A stretch of DNA of 64,000 nt from the NCBI GenBank assembly GCA_016840385.1, contig JAEOSL010000005.1, forward strand, positions 26,074-90,073, read 5' to 3'. The translations under genes were made by a program, and so were the position numbers. The notes under the pieces were generated by a model that was given only the letters and a program-made list of their open reading frames with translations, was not told the DNA's origin and made no database searches. Shown one piece after another: positions 42,116 to 50,738 of the stretch. Origin of the DNA: Candidatus Thorarchaeota archaeon (GTDB lineage Archaea > Asgardarchaeota > Thorarchaeia > Thorarchaeales > Thorarchaeaceae). The number at the start of each line of letters is the position of its first letter. Within the stretch, counting starts at the first letter, position 1.

Positions 42116-42772
42116 TTAACCTTCGAGTTCTGATGAGGGACATAGATTGTTGACAGCACAATCAGAACACATGGGTTTTCGAGACTTGCATGTTCTTCTT
42201 CCATGAGTACCGATGAAACGTGCATAACTGATCCATTTATCCTTCGGGAGAAGCTGCATGACATCTTTTTCGGTCTTCTCTGGTTTCTTCTCGTGCTCTG
42301 TAAATCCAAGTTTAAGACTAACTCTCATGATGTGAGTGTCCATTACGACTCCTTCAGCAATACCAAAGGCAACTTGCGTAACAACATTAGCAGTCTTTCT
42401 ACTTACACCTGGAAATGTTACTAGCTCGTCAAGAGTCTTAGGTACCTCTCCTCCGTAATCTTCCAGGATCATTTTGGCAGTCTTCGTGATGTACTCTGCT
42501 TTGCGATTGTATGCACCTGTAGGTCGAATGATTATAGCTACATCATCAATAACTGCTTCAGCTAATTTTTTGGGAGTTGGATATTTTCCAAAAAGAACTG
42601 GAGTGACTTTATTCACACCAGCATCTGTTGAACGAGCTGATAGTATAGTTGCGATAGTCATCTCAAACGGATTCTTGAAGTCCAGATATGACGTTGGTGC
42701 ATCCGGATATTCTTTAATCAATTTTCGAAGAACTACCAGCGCCCTCTTTTCTTCATCACTCATTACTGACAC
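42116..42772 (-). CDS. nth: Endonuclease III
   Basis: DNA glycosylase/AP lyase for oxidised pyrimidines. A 218-residue HhH-GPD protein: ATILSARSTDAGVNKVTP carries the region of the catalytic lysine, LVTFPGVSRKTANVVTQVAF is the helix-hairpin-helix, VMDTHIMRVSLKLG carries the catalytic aspartate, and the C-terminal [4Fe-4S] loop is CKSRKPMCSDCAVNNLC. It sits directly upstream of the glycosyltransferase on the same strand with no obvious functional link. Confidence 0.95.
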   Translation of the reverse strand: MSVMSDEEKRALVVLRKLIKEYPDAPTSYLDFKNPFEMTIATILSARSTDAGVNKVTPVLFGKYPTPKKLAEAVIDDVAIIIRPTGAYNRKAEYITKTAKMILEDYGGEVPKTLDELVTFPGVSRKTANVVTQVAFGIAEGVVMDTHIMRVSLKLGFTEHEKKPEKTEKDVMQLLPKDKWISYARFIGTHGRRTCKSRKPMCSDCAVNNLCPSSELEG

Positions 42773-42816
42773 CTGTATTTCTTTTTCTCGAATACTACTT
42801 CAAATCTAGTATCATA

Positions 42817-44259
42817 TTATTCTGATATTGTGATCTCCTGACCACTTTGACCTTTTGTTGTTAGATCATACCGAGCTATTGCTACAAGGATGATTATGTT
42901 CAGAAAGAATACCATAACGAAGAGTGACATGAAACTATTTGTTGCCTCTGAGATTAAACCTCCAATGATTGGTCCAAAGGATGCAGCTATCCAAACAATG
43001 AACCAAAATAGACTAAGAATCTTCGATGTATCCTTACTTGGTAGTCTCTTTCTGATTAATACAAGTACAATAGTATACCACAATGTATCGTTTACATATT
43101 TTAGAACAACTGCTAGAAATGAGGTCTTGAAAATAACACCTAAACCAGGTATGATTGAATTCGCAAATAAGGAAAATGATAGTGGTGCCCAATCCGGAAT
43201 CCAATATGCAACAATCAAGAGTGCAGCAGAGATTGGCATGATTGCATATACAGCTAGAGCAGTTGACTTCACACCCTTTCTATCAGTGAGTCTTCCCACT
43301 TTCAATATCAATGGTACTTGGATAGCGATGGTTATGATGAACATAATCACCATTGATGGTACGTCTATAGTCAATTGTTCTTGCATGTAAATCAATGCAC
43401 CAAGTTTGAAGAAAGAATCACTAATACTATCAAAAATACAGACAACGATCATCCCTGGAATTAAGGAGAGAAGAATTCCTAAGGTACGTCTATTTTCGTC
43501 AATAAAGGATCTCCATAATTTTGAGCCCTCTGCCCTACCCTCTTGCGGACTTGACTCTAGATACTTCACTCTCACTATTGTGGATATCAGAATTAGAATA
43601 GCACCAACTAGGTGAAGCTGTCTGAATATTACCCATTCCGTGAATGGAAACAGAATCCCAAATATAACAAGTGTAATTATGGATAGAGTTCTTCCTGCAG
43701 TAAACAACGAGAGAGCAAACCCGCTATGATCTCGTGGAATATTATCCATTATGTAGGCAGTTGAACCACCCTTTGTAATCTCAGCTGAAACATAGATTAT
43801 CAATGCTACAACAATAAGGAGAGGGTCTATGAATAGACCAATCATCATATAGTAAATAGCCATTATGAGCATCGATACAACAGCTAAGGTCTTGCGATTG
43901 ACAGTGTCACCAACATAACCTCCGAAGAAACGTGCAGTTGTTCCAATGGCTGCAGCGATGGTACCTACTCCTCCGATGAAAACTAAACTTGGTATTATAC
44001 TCCAAAGATAGAGGTTGAAGAAACTTCCCAAGAACGTAAAGGCATTGAAAATCCATGCTGTGGCTAGATACGTCCTATAATTCTTCCATGCAAAAACAGC
44101 TTTTAGAGAGGCTCGAATTCCGATATTTTGATCCTGAACCTCTTCTTGTCCTATGTGGTCCATCTCTTCAGATTCGGAGAGTCTATCAATCTCCCCATCT
44201 GCTGCGTCGTTATCCAAAATATCGTCACTCCGCGCATCATCCTTGTGAACCACTTTCAT
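42817..44259 (-). CDS. MFS transporter
   Basis: A 480-residue major facilitator protein with about 12 membrane helices. A long acidic N-terminus precedes TM1 (FAWKNYRTYLATAWIFNAF). Motif-A-like loops are GGYVGDTVNRKTLAVVSML and KVGRLTDRKGVKSTALA. It is not closely related to the 16-19 kb pair. Substrate unknown. CTATATAG at 44352-44359 on the minus strand is a likely TATA box, giving a ~70-base leader. Confidence 0.85.
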   Translation of the reverse strand: MKVVHKDDARSDDILDNDAADGEIDRLSESEEMDHIGQEEVQDQNIGIRASLKAVFAWKNYRTYLATAWIFNAFTFLGSFFNLYLWSIIPSLVFIGGVGTIAAAIGTTARFFGGYVGDTVNRKTLAVVSMLIMAIYYMMIGLFIDPLLIVVALIIYVSAEITKGGSTAYIMDNIPRDHSGFALSLFTAGRTLSIITLVIFGILFPFTEWVIFRQLHLVGAILILISTIVRVKYLESSPQEGRAEGSKLWRSFIDENRRTLGILLSLIPGMIVVCIFDSISDSFFKLGALIYMQEQLTIDVPSMVIMFIITIAIQVPLILKVGRLTDRKGVKSTALAVYAIMPISAALLIVAYWIPDWAPLSFSLFANSIIPGLGVIFKTSFLAVVLKYVNDTLWYTIVLVLIRKRLPSKDTSKILSLFWFIVWIAASFGPIIGGLISEATNSFMSLFVMVFFLNIIILVAIARYDLTTKGQSGQEITISE

Positions 44260-44449
44260 TTTTACTCTTTCTCCGGACTGGTCAAACTTGAATGTCTATC
44301 GCGGCCACGTTCCGGGCTTCGCAATTGACCAAGTTCCTATATTGTCCGAAGCTATATAGTCACCTTTTCTAATTTCATCTACTTCTCACTCATCGGGAGA
44401 ACCAATCCCCCGAAGTAGTGGTATTGTTCCTCGAACGTCCGAACAATCA

Positions 44450-44698
44450 CTACTCAAACACAAGCACCTTGACCTCCCCGTCTGCTGTGGGAATAGCCAT
44501 GAGTTTGTGGGTGCAAATGTCTGCTGTGATCACTAGGCACTCTGGAGGAGCGTTTGCTGTCATGAGGTTCCTGACTGCCATCTCTAGATTGCATGCAGTC
44601 AATCTGACAACCTCTGGATCAGTAAACGGGTCCACTAAGCGGCCTGTTTCGGAAGTTTCGATGTTTCCAATTATTGGCTCGAATTTTTCTGTTATCAT
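44450..44698 (-). CDS. Small acidic protein, unknown
   Basis: An 82-residue frame, MITEKFEPIIGNIETSETGR to TADGEVKVLVFE. Composition is protein-like, with balanced hydrophobic strands (CLVITADICTHKLMAIPTAD) and no family I recognise. On the minus strand a TAATAAAA element lies ~60 bases upstream, and an ATCGGG...CCCGAT inverted repeat lies in the leader. It occupies a 1.3-kb stretch that has no larger gene. Confidence 0.45.
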   Translation of the reverse strand: MITEKFEPIIGNIETSETGRLVDPFTDPEVVRLTACNLEMAVRNLMTANAPPECLVITADICTHKLMAIPTADGEVKVLVFE

Positions 44699-44769
44699 TT
44701 TCTTTCTTTACTCCGTGTTTCTTTTTTCTATCGGGTTTCCCCGATTTTTTTCCATTTTATTAGAATGGT

Positions 44770-45060
44770 TCATCTACTGGGGTTGGGGCACCATGGGGTT
44801 GCATTTTTTGTTTCTCTCCTTTTTTTTACATGTTCTCTTTCTCTTTTACGAAAGGTTGGCGGTTGATTCCTTAGATGACTCATACAAGTCATCCTGGGAC
44901 TCTCCACGCCATCTCTCAATGTTCTCTCTTGTTGAACTCTCACACTGCAGAGAATAGCTAAGAATCCCATACCAACCAATGTCCAGCAATGCCGGATCTT
45001 CAAGCGAAATTCATCCACCAGGGAGTGTGTTGATTTCCATATTCCAAATCTAGTTTCCAC
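44770..45060 (-). CDS. Possible small single-pass membrane protein
   Basis: A 96-residue frame starting at GTG 45060, which overlaps the stop of the upstream 51-aa ORF as TAGTG, suggesting coupled translation. It has one hydrophobic segment (CWTLVGMGFLAILCSV) and a very basic C-terminus (FRKREREHVKKRRETK). It has no recognised family; coding status is uncertain. Confidence 0.35.
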   Translation of the reverse strand: METRFGIWKSTHSLVDEFRLKIRHCWTLVGMGFLAILCSVRVQQERTLRDGVESPRMTCMSHLRNQPPTFRKREREHVKKRRETKNATPWCPNPSR

Positions 45061-45215
45061 TAGAATGGGCTAGGATCTTCACACGGTGGTTGAACTACGG
45101 TTGAGATACCGTGCACGACACCAATTGATAGAAGCTCCAATGCTGCACGATTCTTAGTCATGCTCTCATAGAGAGTTCGTATCTTGTCTGTGCTAATCGC
45201 TTTCACCTCCTTCAT
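45060..45215 (-). CDS. Small protein, unknown
   Basis: A 51-residue frame, MKEVKAISTDKIRTLYESMT to VVQPPCEDPSPF. It starts at ATG 45215; AAGGAGGTGA just inside the frame could instead serve a different start. Composition is protein-like, and the TAGTG junction with the next ORF supports a small operon. Not recognised. Confidence 0.4.
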   Translation of the reverse strand: MKEVKAISTDKIRTLYESMTKNRAALELLSIGVVHGISTVVQPPCEDPSPF

Positions 45216-45591
45216 TGCTGAACATGGTACGATATGGTGGACACACTGACTTTAGCTCTAGCCGCTGGGACCTGAATGACCTTATGTGTCATAGTTGGCC
45301 GCCTGCCTCTGACTAGATAGGTAGATACTCTGATCTAGATAGCTCAGTAACATCTGACCTATGAGCTCAGTCTGCAGTGTGAATCCAAGTATACAGTACC
45401 AAATCTGACATAATAAGGGAGTGGTGTGCGGAGAGATTTACTAGAAGAGAGTCTTAATACGATTAGAGAGGCATACAATTTACACCCTCAATGATGTGTT
45501 ATCTGGGTAATACTAGCATACTATGAAGCGGTCCACCAACACATTCTTATCTTAACATTTGGCCATATTACCTAGATATTCGGTGGATATC
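45216..45591. other. Intergenic regulatory region before HTH genes
   Basis: No gene seen. It contains a near-direct repeat CTGA(C/TC)TAGATAG at about 45316-45351 and GAGCTCAG at about 45363, possible binding sites for the large HTH proteins downstream. TTATCTTAAC at ~45546 is a candidate TATA element for the gene at 45592. Confidence 0.4.
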
Positions 45592-46665
45592 ATGAGATAT
45601 TTGGGACCGGGAGAATTACGCCTATTGGGTCGATTAATAATTGATCCATCACAACGTCAAGCAGCTCTTGCTCGGGAACTTGGAATATCTCGGTCTGCCG
45701 TTAATCAAATTTGGAGTAATCTGTCTACAGAGAATAATATGAGAATCCGAGGTAATCTCGATTTTGGTAAAATTGGTCTTCAGATGATTTTTGGATGGGC
45801 TGTTTCAAGCGGAGGTTCTGATATTCTCACCAAATTCAGTCGTTGGCTTGAATCAAGTCGTTTCGTCACATCCATCTCATTATCACTGATGTCCTCAACC
45901 TTTGATTCACGGTTGTATTTCGAAGCGCTACTTCCGATGGGTAGTCAAGCAGGATGGTTTCACAGTCAAGTTGATCGTTTTCGGAAGAAACCATATTCCC
46001 TTGAGATTTACACAAGTGAATGTTCAAGAATCTCACATCACATGAATCTTGGTCTATTTGATGGGATAACATGGCAATTTCCAGACAATTTCCGTCTTGA
46101 AGCCTCAATAGGTGCTGCCCGTGGCTATGTTGATATCCTTCCAGATGAAGGAACCATCAAACAGACTACTCCAACTGCCATCAAAGCTGAAGGTCTCCTA
46201 GCTGTTGCTGTTCTTGAGAATGATTACTATGCAACAGCTACGAGTCTAGCCAACTACTATGGAGAACTAGGATTCACACCTGACTCTGGCAGAACCTTTC
46301 GTAGAAGGATACTCAAGGTGCGAGAAAGAATCATACACCCGTATGTTGAGATTGATAATATTGGTCTAAATCAACGAGTTTTGGTGTGTCTACGTGATGA
46401 TACCTATTACGAGTCAGCTTTTTCACGACTACTTCATGCTCAAGCAGGAACCTTTCCAAAAGCTCGTGTAGTTTCTGGACCAAGTCTTACTCTGCTTGAA
46501 CTAGCGATTCCACGTTCTGTAGAATGGTTAGAACTTTCTGAAATATTATCAAAACTTGCAGGTAATGCTTCGGAGATATGTACATTTATAGCCGACATGG
46601 GAGAAAGGAGAACACGGCTTGAGAGTGTGGTGGCTCATTTAACATCAAGCCCACCTTCTGGATGA
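45592..46665 (+). CDS. Large Lrp/AsnC-like HTH regulator (paralogue 1)
   Basis: A 357-residue protein with an N-terminal winged HTH: GPGELRLLGRLIIDPSQRQA, ALARELGISRSAVNQIWSNL, like Lrp/AsnC DNA-binding domains. The rest alternates ferredoxin-like strands and helices (NMRIRGNLDFGKIGLQMIFG), and NLGLFDGITWQFP is shared with the next gene (NVGLFDNDQWELP). A second HTH-like stretch around YATATSLANYYGELGFTPDS suggests internal duplication. I start at ATG 45592; the TTG at 45559 is possible but lies close to the TATA region. It is 12 bp from the second regulator, in one operon. Probably controls the facing oxidoreductase genes or its own operon (inference). Confidence 0.75.
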   Translation: MRYLGPGELRLLGRLIIDPSQRQAALARELGISRSAVNQIWSNLSTENNMRIRGNLDFGKIGLQMIFGWAVSSGGSDILTKFSRWLESSRFVTSISLSLMSSTFDSRLYFEALLPMGSQAGWFHSQVDRFRKKPYSLEIYTSECSRISHHMNLGLFDGITWQFPDNFRLEASIGAARGYVDILPDEGTIKQTTPTAIKAEGLLAVAVLENDYYATATSLANYYGELGFTPDSGRTFRRRILKVRERIIHPYVEIDNIGLNQRVLVCLRDDTYYESAFSRLLHAQAGTFPKARVVSGPSLTLLELAIPRSVEWLELSEILSKLAGNASEICTFIADMGERRTRLESVVAHLTSSPPSG

Positions 46666-46677
46666 AACCATCCGGGG

Positions 46678-48144
46678 TTGAATATATTGAATAGGACTAG
46701 AACGGGTTCAGGAGAAACGAATCAAGACCCTAGTACAGGTCAGGTTTCTTATACGACTCCGTTTGATGATTTAATACCTAAACTTGAGGATACAGAAGCT
46801 CAGTTCTATCTTGATGCAATTAGGATTTACTTGGGTTTGTGTGAAGGTACTATCCCTATGGATATCGCACTCAAGGCTGTCGACACATTGAAAGATAATC
46901 CAGAGTATACTGCATACCCGACCAATCCTACAACTATACCGATCAATCCACGTTTCAAAATGAAAATGCTTGATAATCTCCGAACGCTCAATAAGTTCAA
47001 CCTATTTACAAAGAGTTCAATAAAATCAGCATATAATTTTGCATTCTTAATTGAAGAAAGCCCCATTAGCAATGCAGATCTCTCTGTATTGTCTGTTTTA
47101 GCAAAAAATCCGTCTATCTCTCTTGTTGATGCTTCTAAACTTCTTCATGTCACTCCAAGAACAATCGCCCGTTCAATAGAACGACTGCGCGAAGTGAACA
47201 ATCTTCGTGTTTCCACTTTCGTTGATTTTACTGCTTTCAACCTTCAGTCAGTAATGCTATTCTTCACTGTTCAGGAGGGTCTGGATTGGGAAGATATAGA
47301 ACGAGGATTTTCAAAGTATCCTTTTACAAAAAGTATACTCAAGACTACCATGACTGATGTTGGATATGTTACTTTTCTCTTTCCTAATTTTGAAGAAAAC
47401 AAACAGATTTTCCATAGGTCTATCAAGAATGTTTCAAAAACGATTTTTGACTATTCCAGCTTGCATTATCAAGTTGCTTCCGGAGCGACTTCTAATGTTG
47501 GTCTATTCGACAATGATCAGTGGGAGTTACCTCTTCATCTAGAAGATATGCTACAGAAGGATAGGGAACCAGATAGCAGTAACTTTCCTCCCATCCTTAA
47601 TTGCTCTGGTGTTAAACCTGAATTGAAAATTGATGATTATATAATAGCCTCACAAATACAACTTGGTTCTCGAGAAGCACCTAGTAAAATCAGTGAGATT
47701 CTTAGCACAAAAGGGTACGATTATGATGGAAAATTAGTGTCGGCTGTTTCAAGGAAACTTCAGAATCGCAATCTATTCCTATCCTACCTTGTTTTCGCTC
47801 TTCCTAAATTGACTTCCAACTTTTGTTTCGAGATAGTCTGCAATGAAAAAGTTAGGTCTCGAATCTTAGAAACAATTGGACGATTTCCTTGGACTATCTA
47901 CTATTTGTCATCAAGGGGTATAGTAGTTTGGACGATGACACCCGGAGAACATCAGGTAGAATACTATCAACTAATCAGAGCATTAGAACAGCAACCTGGT
48001 GTTCAGTCAGTCAATCCAATTATGACAATTTCATACCGTGGCTCAAAATCAATGATAGACCTCACAAGAAATCTGACCTATGAGAACGGAAAATGGTCAG
48101 TCAGTTCTGAAGATATCGAAATGGATTCCTACTTTGAATTCTAA
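46678..48144 (+). CDS. Large Lrp/AsnC-like HTH regulator (paralogue 2)
   Basis: A 488-residue protein from TTG 46678. The central winged HTH is NADLSVLSVLAKNPSISLVD then ASKLLHVTPRTIARSIERLR; before it is an unrelated ~120-residue N-terminal region. After the HTH come Lrp-type alpha/beta segments (AFNLQSVMLFFTVQEGLDWE) and NVGLFDNDQWELPLHLED, matching the upstream paralogue. Its size is far above ordinary Lrp proteins (about 150 aa), pointing to fused duplicate halves. It overlaps the convergent oxidoreductase gene by 4 bp. Confidence 0.75.
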   Translation: MNILNRTRTGSGETNQDPSTGQVSYTTPFDDLIPKLEDTEAQFYLDAIRIYLGLCEGTIPMDIALKAVDTLKDNPEYTAYPTNPTTIPINPRFKMKMLDNLRTLNKFNLFTKSSIKSAYNFAFLIEESPISNADLSVLSVLAKNPSISLVDASKLLHVTPRTIARSIERLREVNNLRVSTFVDFTAFNLQSVMLFFTVQEGLDWEDIERGFSKYPFTKSILKTTMTDVGYVTFLFPNFEENKQIFHRSIKNVSKTIFDYSSLHYQVASGATSNVGLFDNDQWELPLHLEDMLQKDREPDSSNFPPILNCSGVKPELKIDDYIIASQIQLGSREAPSKISEILSTKGYDYDGKLVSAVSRKLQNRNLFLSYLVFALPKLTSNFCFEIVCNEKVRSRILETIGRFPWTIYYLSSRGIVVWTMTPGEHQVEYYQLIRALEQQPGVQSVNPIMTISYRGSKSMIDLTRNLTYENGKWSVSSEDIEMDSYFEF

Positions 48145-49046
48145 AGTCTGTTCTTTGCATCAACTAATTGTTTAACACCCCTGAGAGATGCTCCCTGAGG
48201 GGGTCCATACACCACCATATCAACGCCTAATTGTTTGTAAGATTCCAATTGATTGATATTTACCTCAATATCGCCGCAAAGACTGAATCGATCGAGGATT
48301 TCCTGACCTATCATCTCCACAATGTCTTGAGTTAGACCATATTTCCTCATTTTGTCAATTGCGGGCTGTAGCTCTTTTTTCAATCCAAATCTCCTCAGAA
48401 TTGATTGACTCATTCCCAGAGCAACAACTGCAGCTGAGGTCCTGATACCAGGATGTTCATCACACTTCTTTGAAGAACCAATCAATGAGGGCGGGAAAGC
48501 TCCGATTTTGAAGCCCTGCGGTCTTTTACCAAGAGTGGTTATAGCCCAACGTAGCATTTCTGAATCCGAGAAATTTAGGAGAACCCCATTAGAACAAGTA
48601 GATGCTTCAATCATTTTTGGTCCCTGTGCTCCTAGGAAAACCCGAGTTGTATCATATTCTCCAAGACCTTCACGTATTGTAGTCACAGAATCACACATTC
48701 TTTCCACAATTGTTGAAATCTCCCCATATTCGATTCCAACATCATGTAATTTGGATCTATCTCCTGGACCGAGAAGTAGGTCGAACCGCTCACCGTGCAT
48801 CTCAATTAGTGTAGTCATCATCTGCAAGATGTGTGCCGGTGAGTAGATGAGTGGGCTAAGAAGACCTACACCAATTCTGCAGTTTTTAGTATTCTGTGCA
48901 ATCACTGAAGCAAGAACTGGTGACAATCTAGTGGCAGGAAAATCAGTCACCCATACTGTATCTATCCCTCCTTGGTCTGCTTCAACTGCTTTCTCAACAA
49001 TCTCAGATACAGGTTCTCTAAGGTTGATTGCAATCCCCCATTCCAT
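48141..49046 (-). CDS. Luciferase-like (F420-dependent type) oxidoreductase 2
   Basis: A 301-residue bacterial-luciferase-family TIM barrel: MEWGIAINLREPVSEIVEKA, TVWVTDFPATRLSPVLASV, RIGVGLLSPLIYSPAHILQM, RFDLLLGPGDRSKLHDVGI. In archaea this family mostly uses coenzyme F420, as in methylene-tetrahydromethanopterin reductase. I start at ATG 49046, which overlaps the stop of the upstream paralogue as TGATG. It is less regular than its partner and may form a heterodimer with it. Confidence 0.85.
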   Translation of the reverse strand: MEWGIAINLREPVSEIVEKAVEADQGGIDTVWVTDFPATRLSPVLASVIAQNTKNCRIGVGLLSPLIYSPAHILQMMTTLIEMHGERFDLLLGPGDRSKLHDVGIEYGEISTIVERMCDSVTTIREGLGEYDTTRVFLGAQGPKMIEASTCSNGVLLNFSDSEMLRWAITTLGKRPQGFKIGAFPPSLIGSSKKCDEHPGIRTSAAVVALGMSQSILRRFGLKKELQPAIDKMRKYGLTQDIVEMIGQEILDRFSLCGDIEVNINQLESYKQLGVDMVVYGPPQGASLRGVKQLVDAKNRL

Positions 49047-50038
49047 CACTTGTTCCTCCTCAAGTGAATCTCTCGGAATATATCTGTCATTGCTTCTCTC
49101 CAATCACCAGTAAATGGTGGGCCTAATAGTAGTTCAGTAGCACCAAGTTCATTGATTCGTTCAAATCTATCAACCATTTGTTCACAGGATCCAGAAATTG
49201 CAAATGTATCAATGAAATGCTGATCAACGAACTCAGCTCCTCCTTTTGGTCCTGATTCAGCGACAGCCTGACGAATCTTGATTGCTCTATCTTGGTCAAT
49301 ATCGAGCAAATCCAATACCTGTTTAGGTGTATCCGCCACAACAATAGCTACAACACTCTTCGCAAGTTTCTCACTTCCCCCTTTGAAAGTGGGAATTGTT
49401 GGAAGCCATACAACCTTTTCTACATCTTCTGTCTTTCTCCCCTCCGCAGCTGCAGCCTTATCAACAACTTCGATCGCATATTTGATGTAATCTATAGGTC
49501 CTGATAGTATCACTCCATCTGCAATTTTTCCAGCTAATTTCAACATCTGGGGACCTCGAACACCATAGAATATTGGAATGCTTACTGGCGCATCTATACT
49601 GAGGTTGAATTCATTGAGATTTACTAATTCAGTTTGAATCGTTACTGATTCTGTTTGGAAAAGTTTTCTGAGTGTTTGGGTAGATTTACGCAATTCTGTA
49701 ACTGGTTTATTCAGATGTATCCCATGTTTGATGAGATCCTGCATTCCCCCGATTCCAATTCCTAGAGTATAGCGTCCATTGCCCACCTCATGTAACGTAA
49801 GGGATCCCCTTGCAATTGTGGATAGATTGTGAACCGTGATTGGTATAATACCAGTACCCACTCTGACATTTTTTGTCCTACTAAGCAGGTCTGCGGAAAG
49901 AATAGAGGTTTCTTGTCCAATCCCAATATCTTCTCCCACCCATATACCTTCAACTCCAAGTGTTTCTGCGTTATCTCCTATCCACTTGGTGGCTCTAACA
50001 CTCATACTTGTGGTGATACCAACACTCGCTCTATACAT
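49046..50038 (-). CDS. Luciferase-like (F420-dependent type) oxidoreductase 1
   Basis: A 330-residue LLM-family protein with high similarity of layout to F420-dependent Mer/glucose-6-phosphate dehydrogenase-type enzymes: GVEGIWVGEDIGIGQETSIL, RVGTGIIPITVHNLSTIARG, RYTLGIGIGGMQDLIKHGI, and IPIFYGVRGPQMLKLAGKIA followed by DGVILSG. It is the first gene of a coupled pair. Reaction is unknown; a C1-carrier reductase or a detoxifying dehydrogenase is possible. Confidence 0.88.
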   Translation of the reverse strand: MYRASVGITTSMSVRATKWIGDNAETLGVEGIWVGEDIGIGQETSILSADLLSRTKNVRVGTGIIPITVHNLSTIARGSLTLHEVGNGRYTLGIGIGGMQDLIKHGIHLNKPVTELRKSTQTLRKLFQTESVTIQTELVNLNEFNLSIDAPVSIPIFYGVRGPQMLKLAGKIADGVILSGPIDYIKYAIEVVDKAAAAEGRKTEDVEKVVWLPTIPTFKGGSEKLAKSVVAIVVADTPKQVLDLLDIDQDRAIKIRQAVAESGPKGGAEFVDQHFIDTFAISGSCEQMVDRFERINELGATELLLGPPFTGDWREAMTDIFREIHLRRNK

Positions 50039-50125
50039 TGCATTTCTCGTATCACTTCTCCTCTATCAAGTATTCGTTTTTCTCAATAAGGATACGTATT
50101 TCTACATTCACGTCAATAGACAGAG

Positions 50126-50689
50126 TTGATTGAATTGAGTCGAATCGTCTGGGGAATCACCGGGTCTGGTGATAGAATAGAAGAAATCATGGACAGTATG
50201 ATAGAATTGTTGACCGAAGATGATTTGCGAATAACTGTCATTGTATCAAAAGCTGGAGAACAGGTTCTCAGATGGTACAAGCTGTGGGACAAACTGAATG
50301 CGTTCTTTAGCAAGGTGAAGAAAGAAACCAATGCGAATGTACCCTTTATCGCAGGGCCTCTTCAGGTAGGAAAGTATGATCTACTCATTGTAGCTCCACT
50401 CACTGCTAACTCCACTGCAAAGATTGCCCATGGGATTGCTGATACACTCATCACAAATGCAGTTGCTCAGACACTCAAGGGAAATACTCCTGTCATTCTG
50501 TATCCTGTAGATCAATCCCCTAAACCAGTTACGACTGAAGGACCTGATGGGATTGAATTCACGATTACCCCTAGAGATGTGGATTTAGTGAATGTTGATC
50601 TTTTACAAGATATGAGAGGTGTAGCGATACTTGAATCCCCTTCTCAGATTGTTCAAGTTGTAAGCAATCATCTTCCTGACAAAGCATAG
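50126..50689 (+). CDS. Archaeoflavoprotein (AfpA/DmrB-like flavoprotein)
   Basis: A 187-residue homo-oligomeric flavoprotein of the PF02441 type: RIVWGITGSGDRIEEIMDSM (FMN-binding loop), YDLLIVAPLTANSTAKIAHG and IADTLITNAVAQ. Related proteins shuttle electrons from ferredoxin or reduce dihydromethanopterin. It starts at one of two nearby TTG codons (50126 or 50135). Adjacent to the F420-type pair, which are divergent from it, it is plausibly part of a C1 or redox pathway. Confidence 0.87.
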   Translation: MIELSRIVWGITGSGDRIEEIMDSMIELLTEDDLRITVIVSKAGEQVLRWYKLWDKLNAFFSKVKKETNANVPFIAGPLQVGKYDLLIVAPLTANSTAKIAHGIADTLITNAVAQTLKGNTPVILYPVDQSPKPVTTEGPDGIEFTITPRDVDLVNVDLLQDMRGVAILESPSQIVQVVSNHLPDKA

Positions 50690-50738
50690 TATTTTTACCA
50701 GTGCAACAGTTCTTGGAATGAGAAGAGGTTAGACAACT

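Noticed and set aside
44418..44957. 179-codon plus-strand frame in the gene-poor region
   Set aside because: Ser/Leu/Phe-rich shadow of the minus-strand small ORFs, and it spans a hairpin and T-run.
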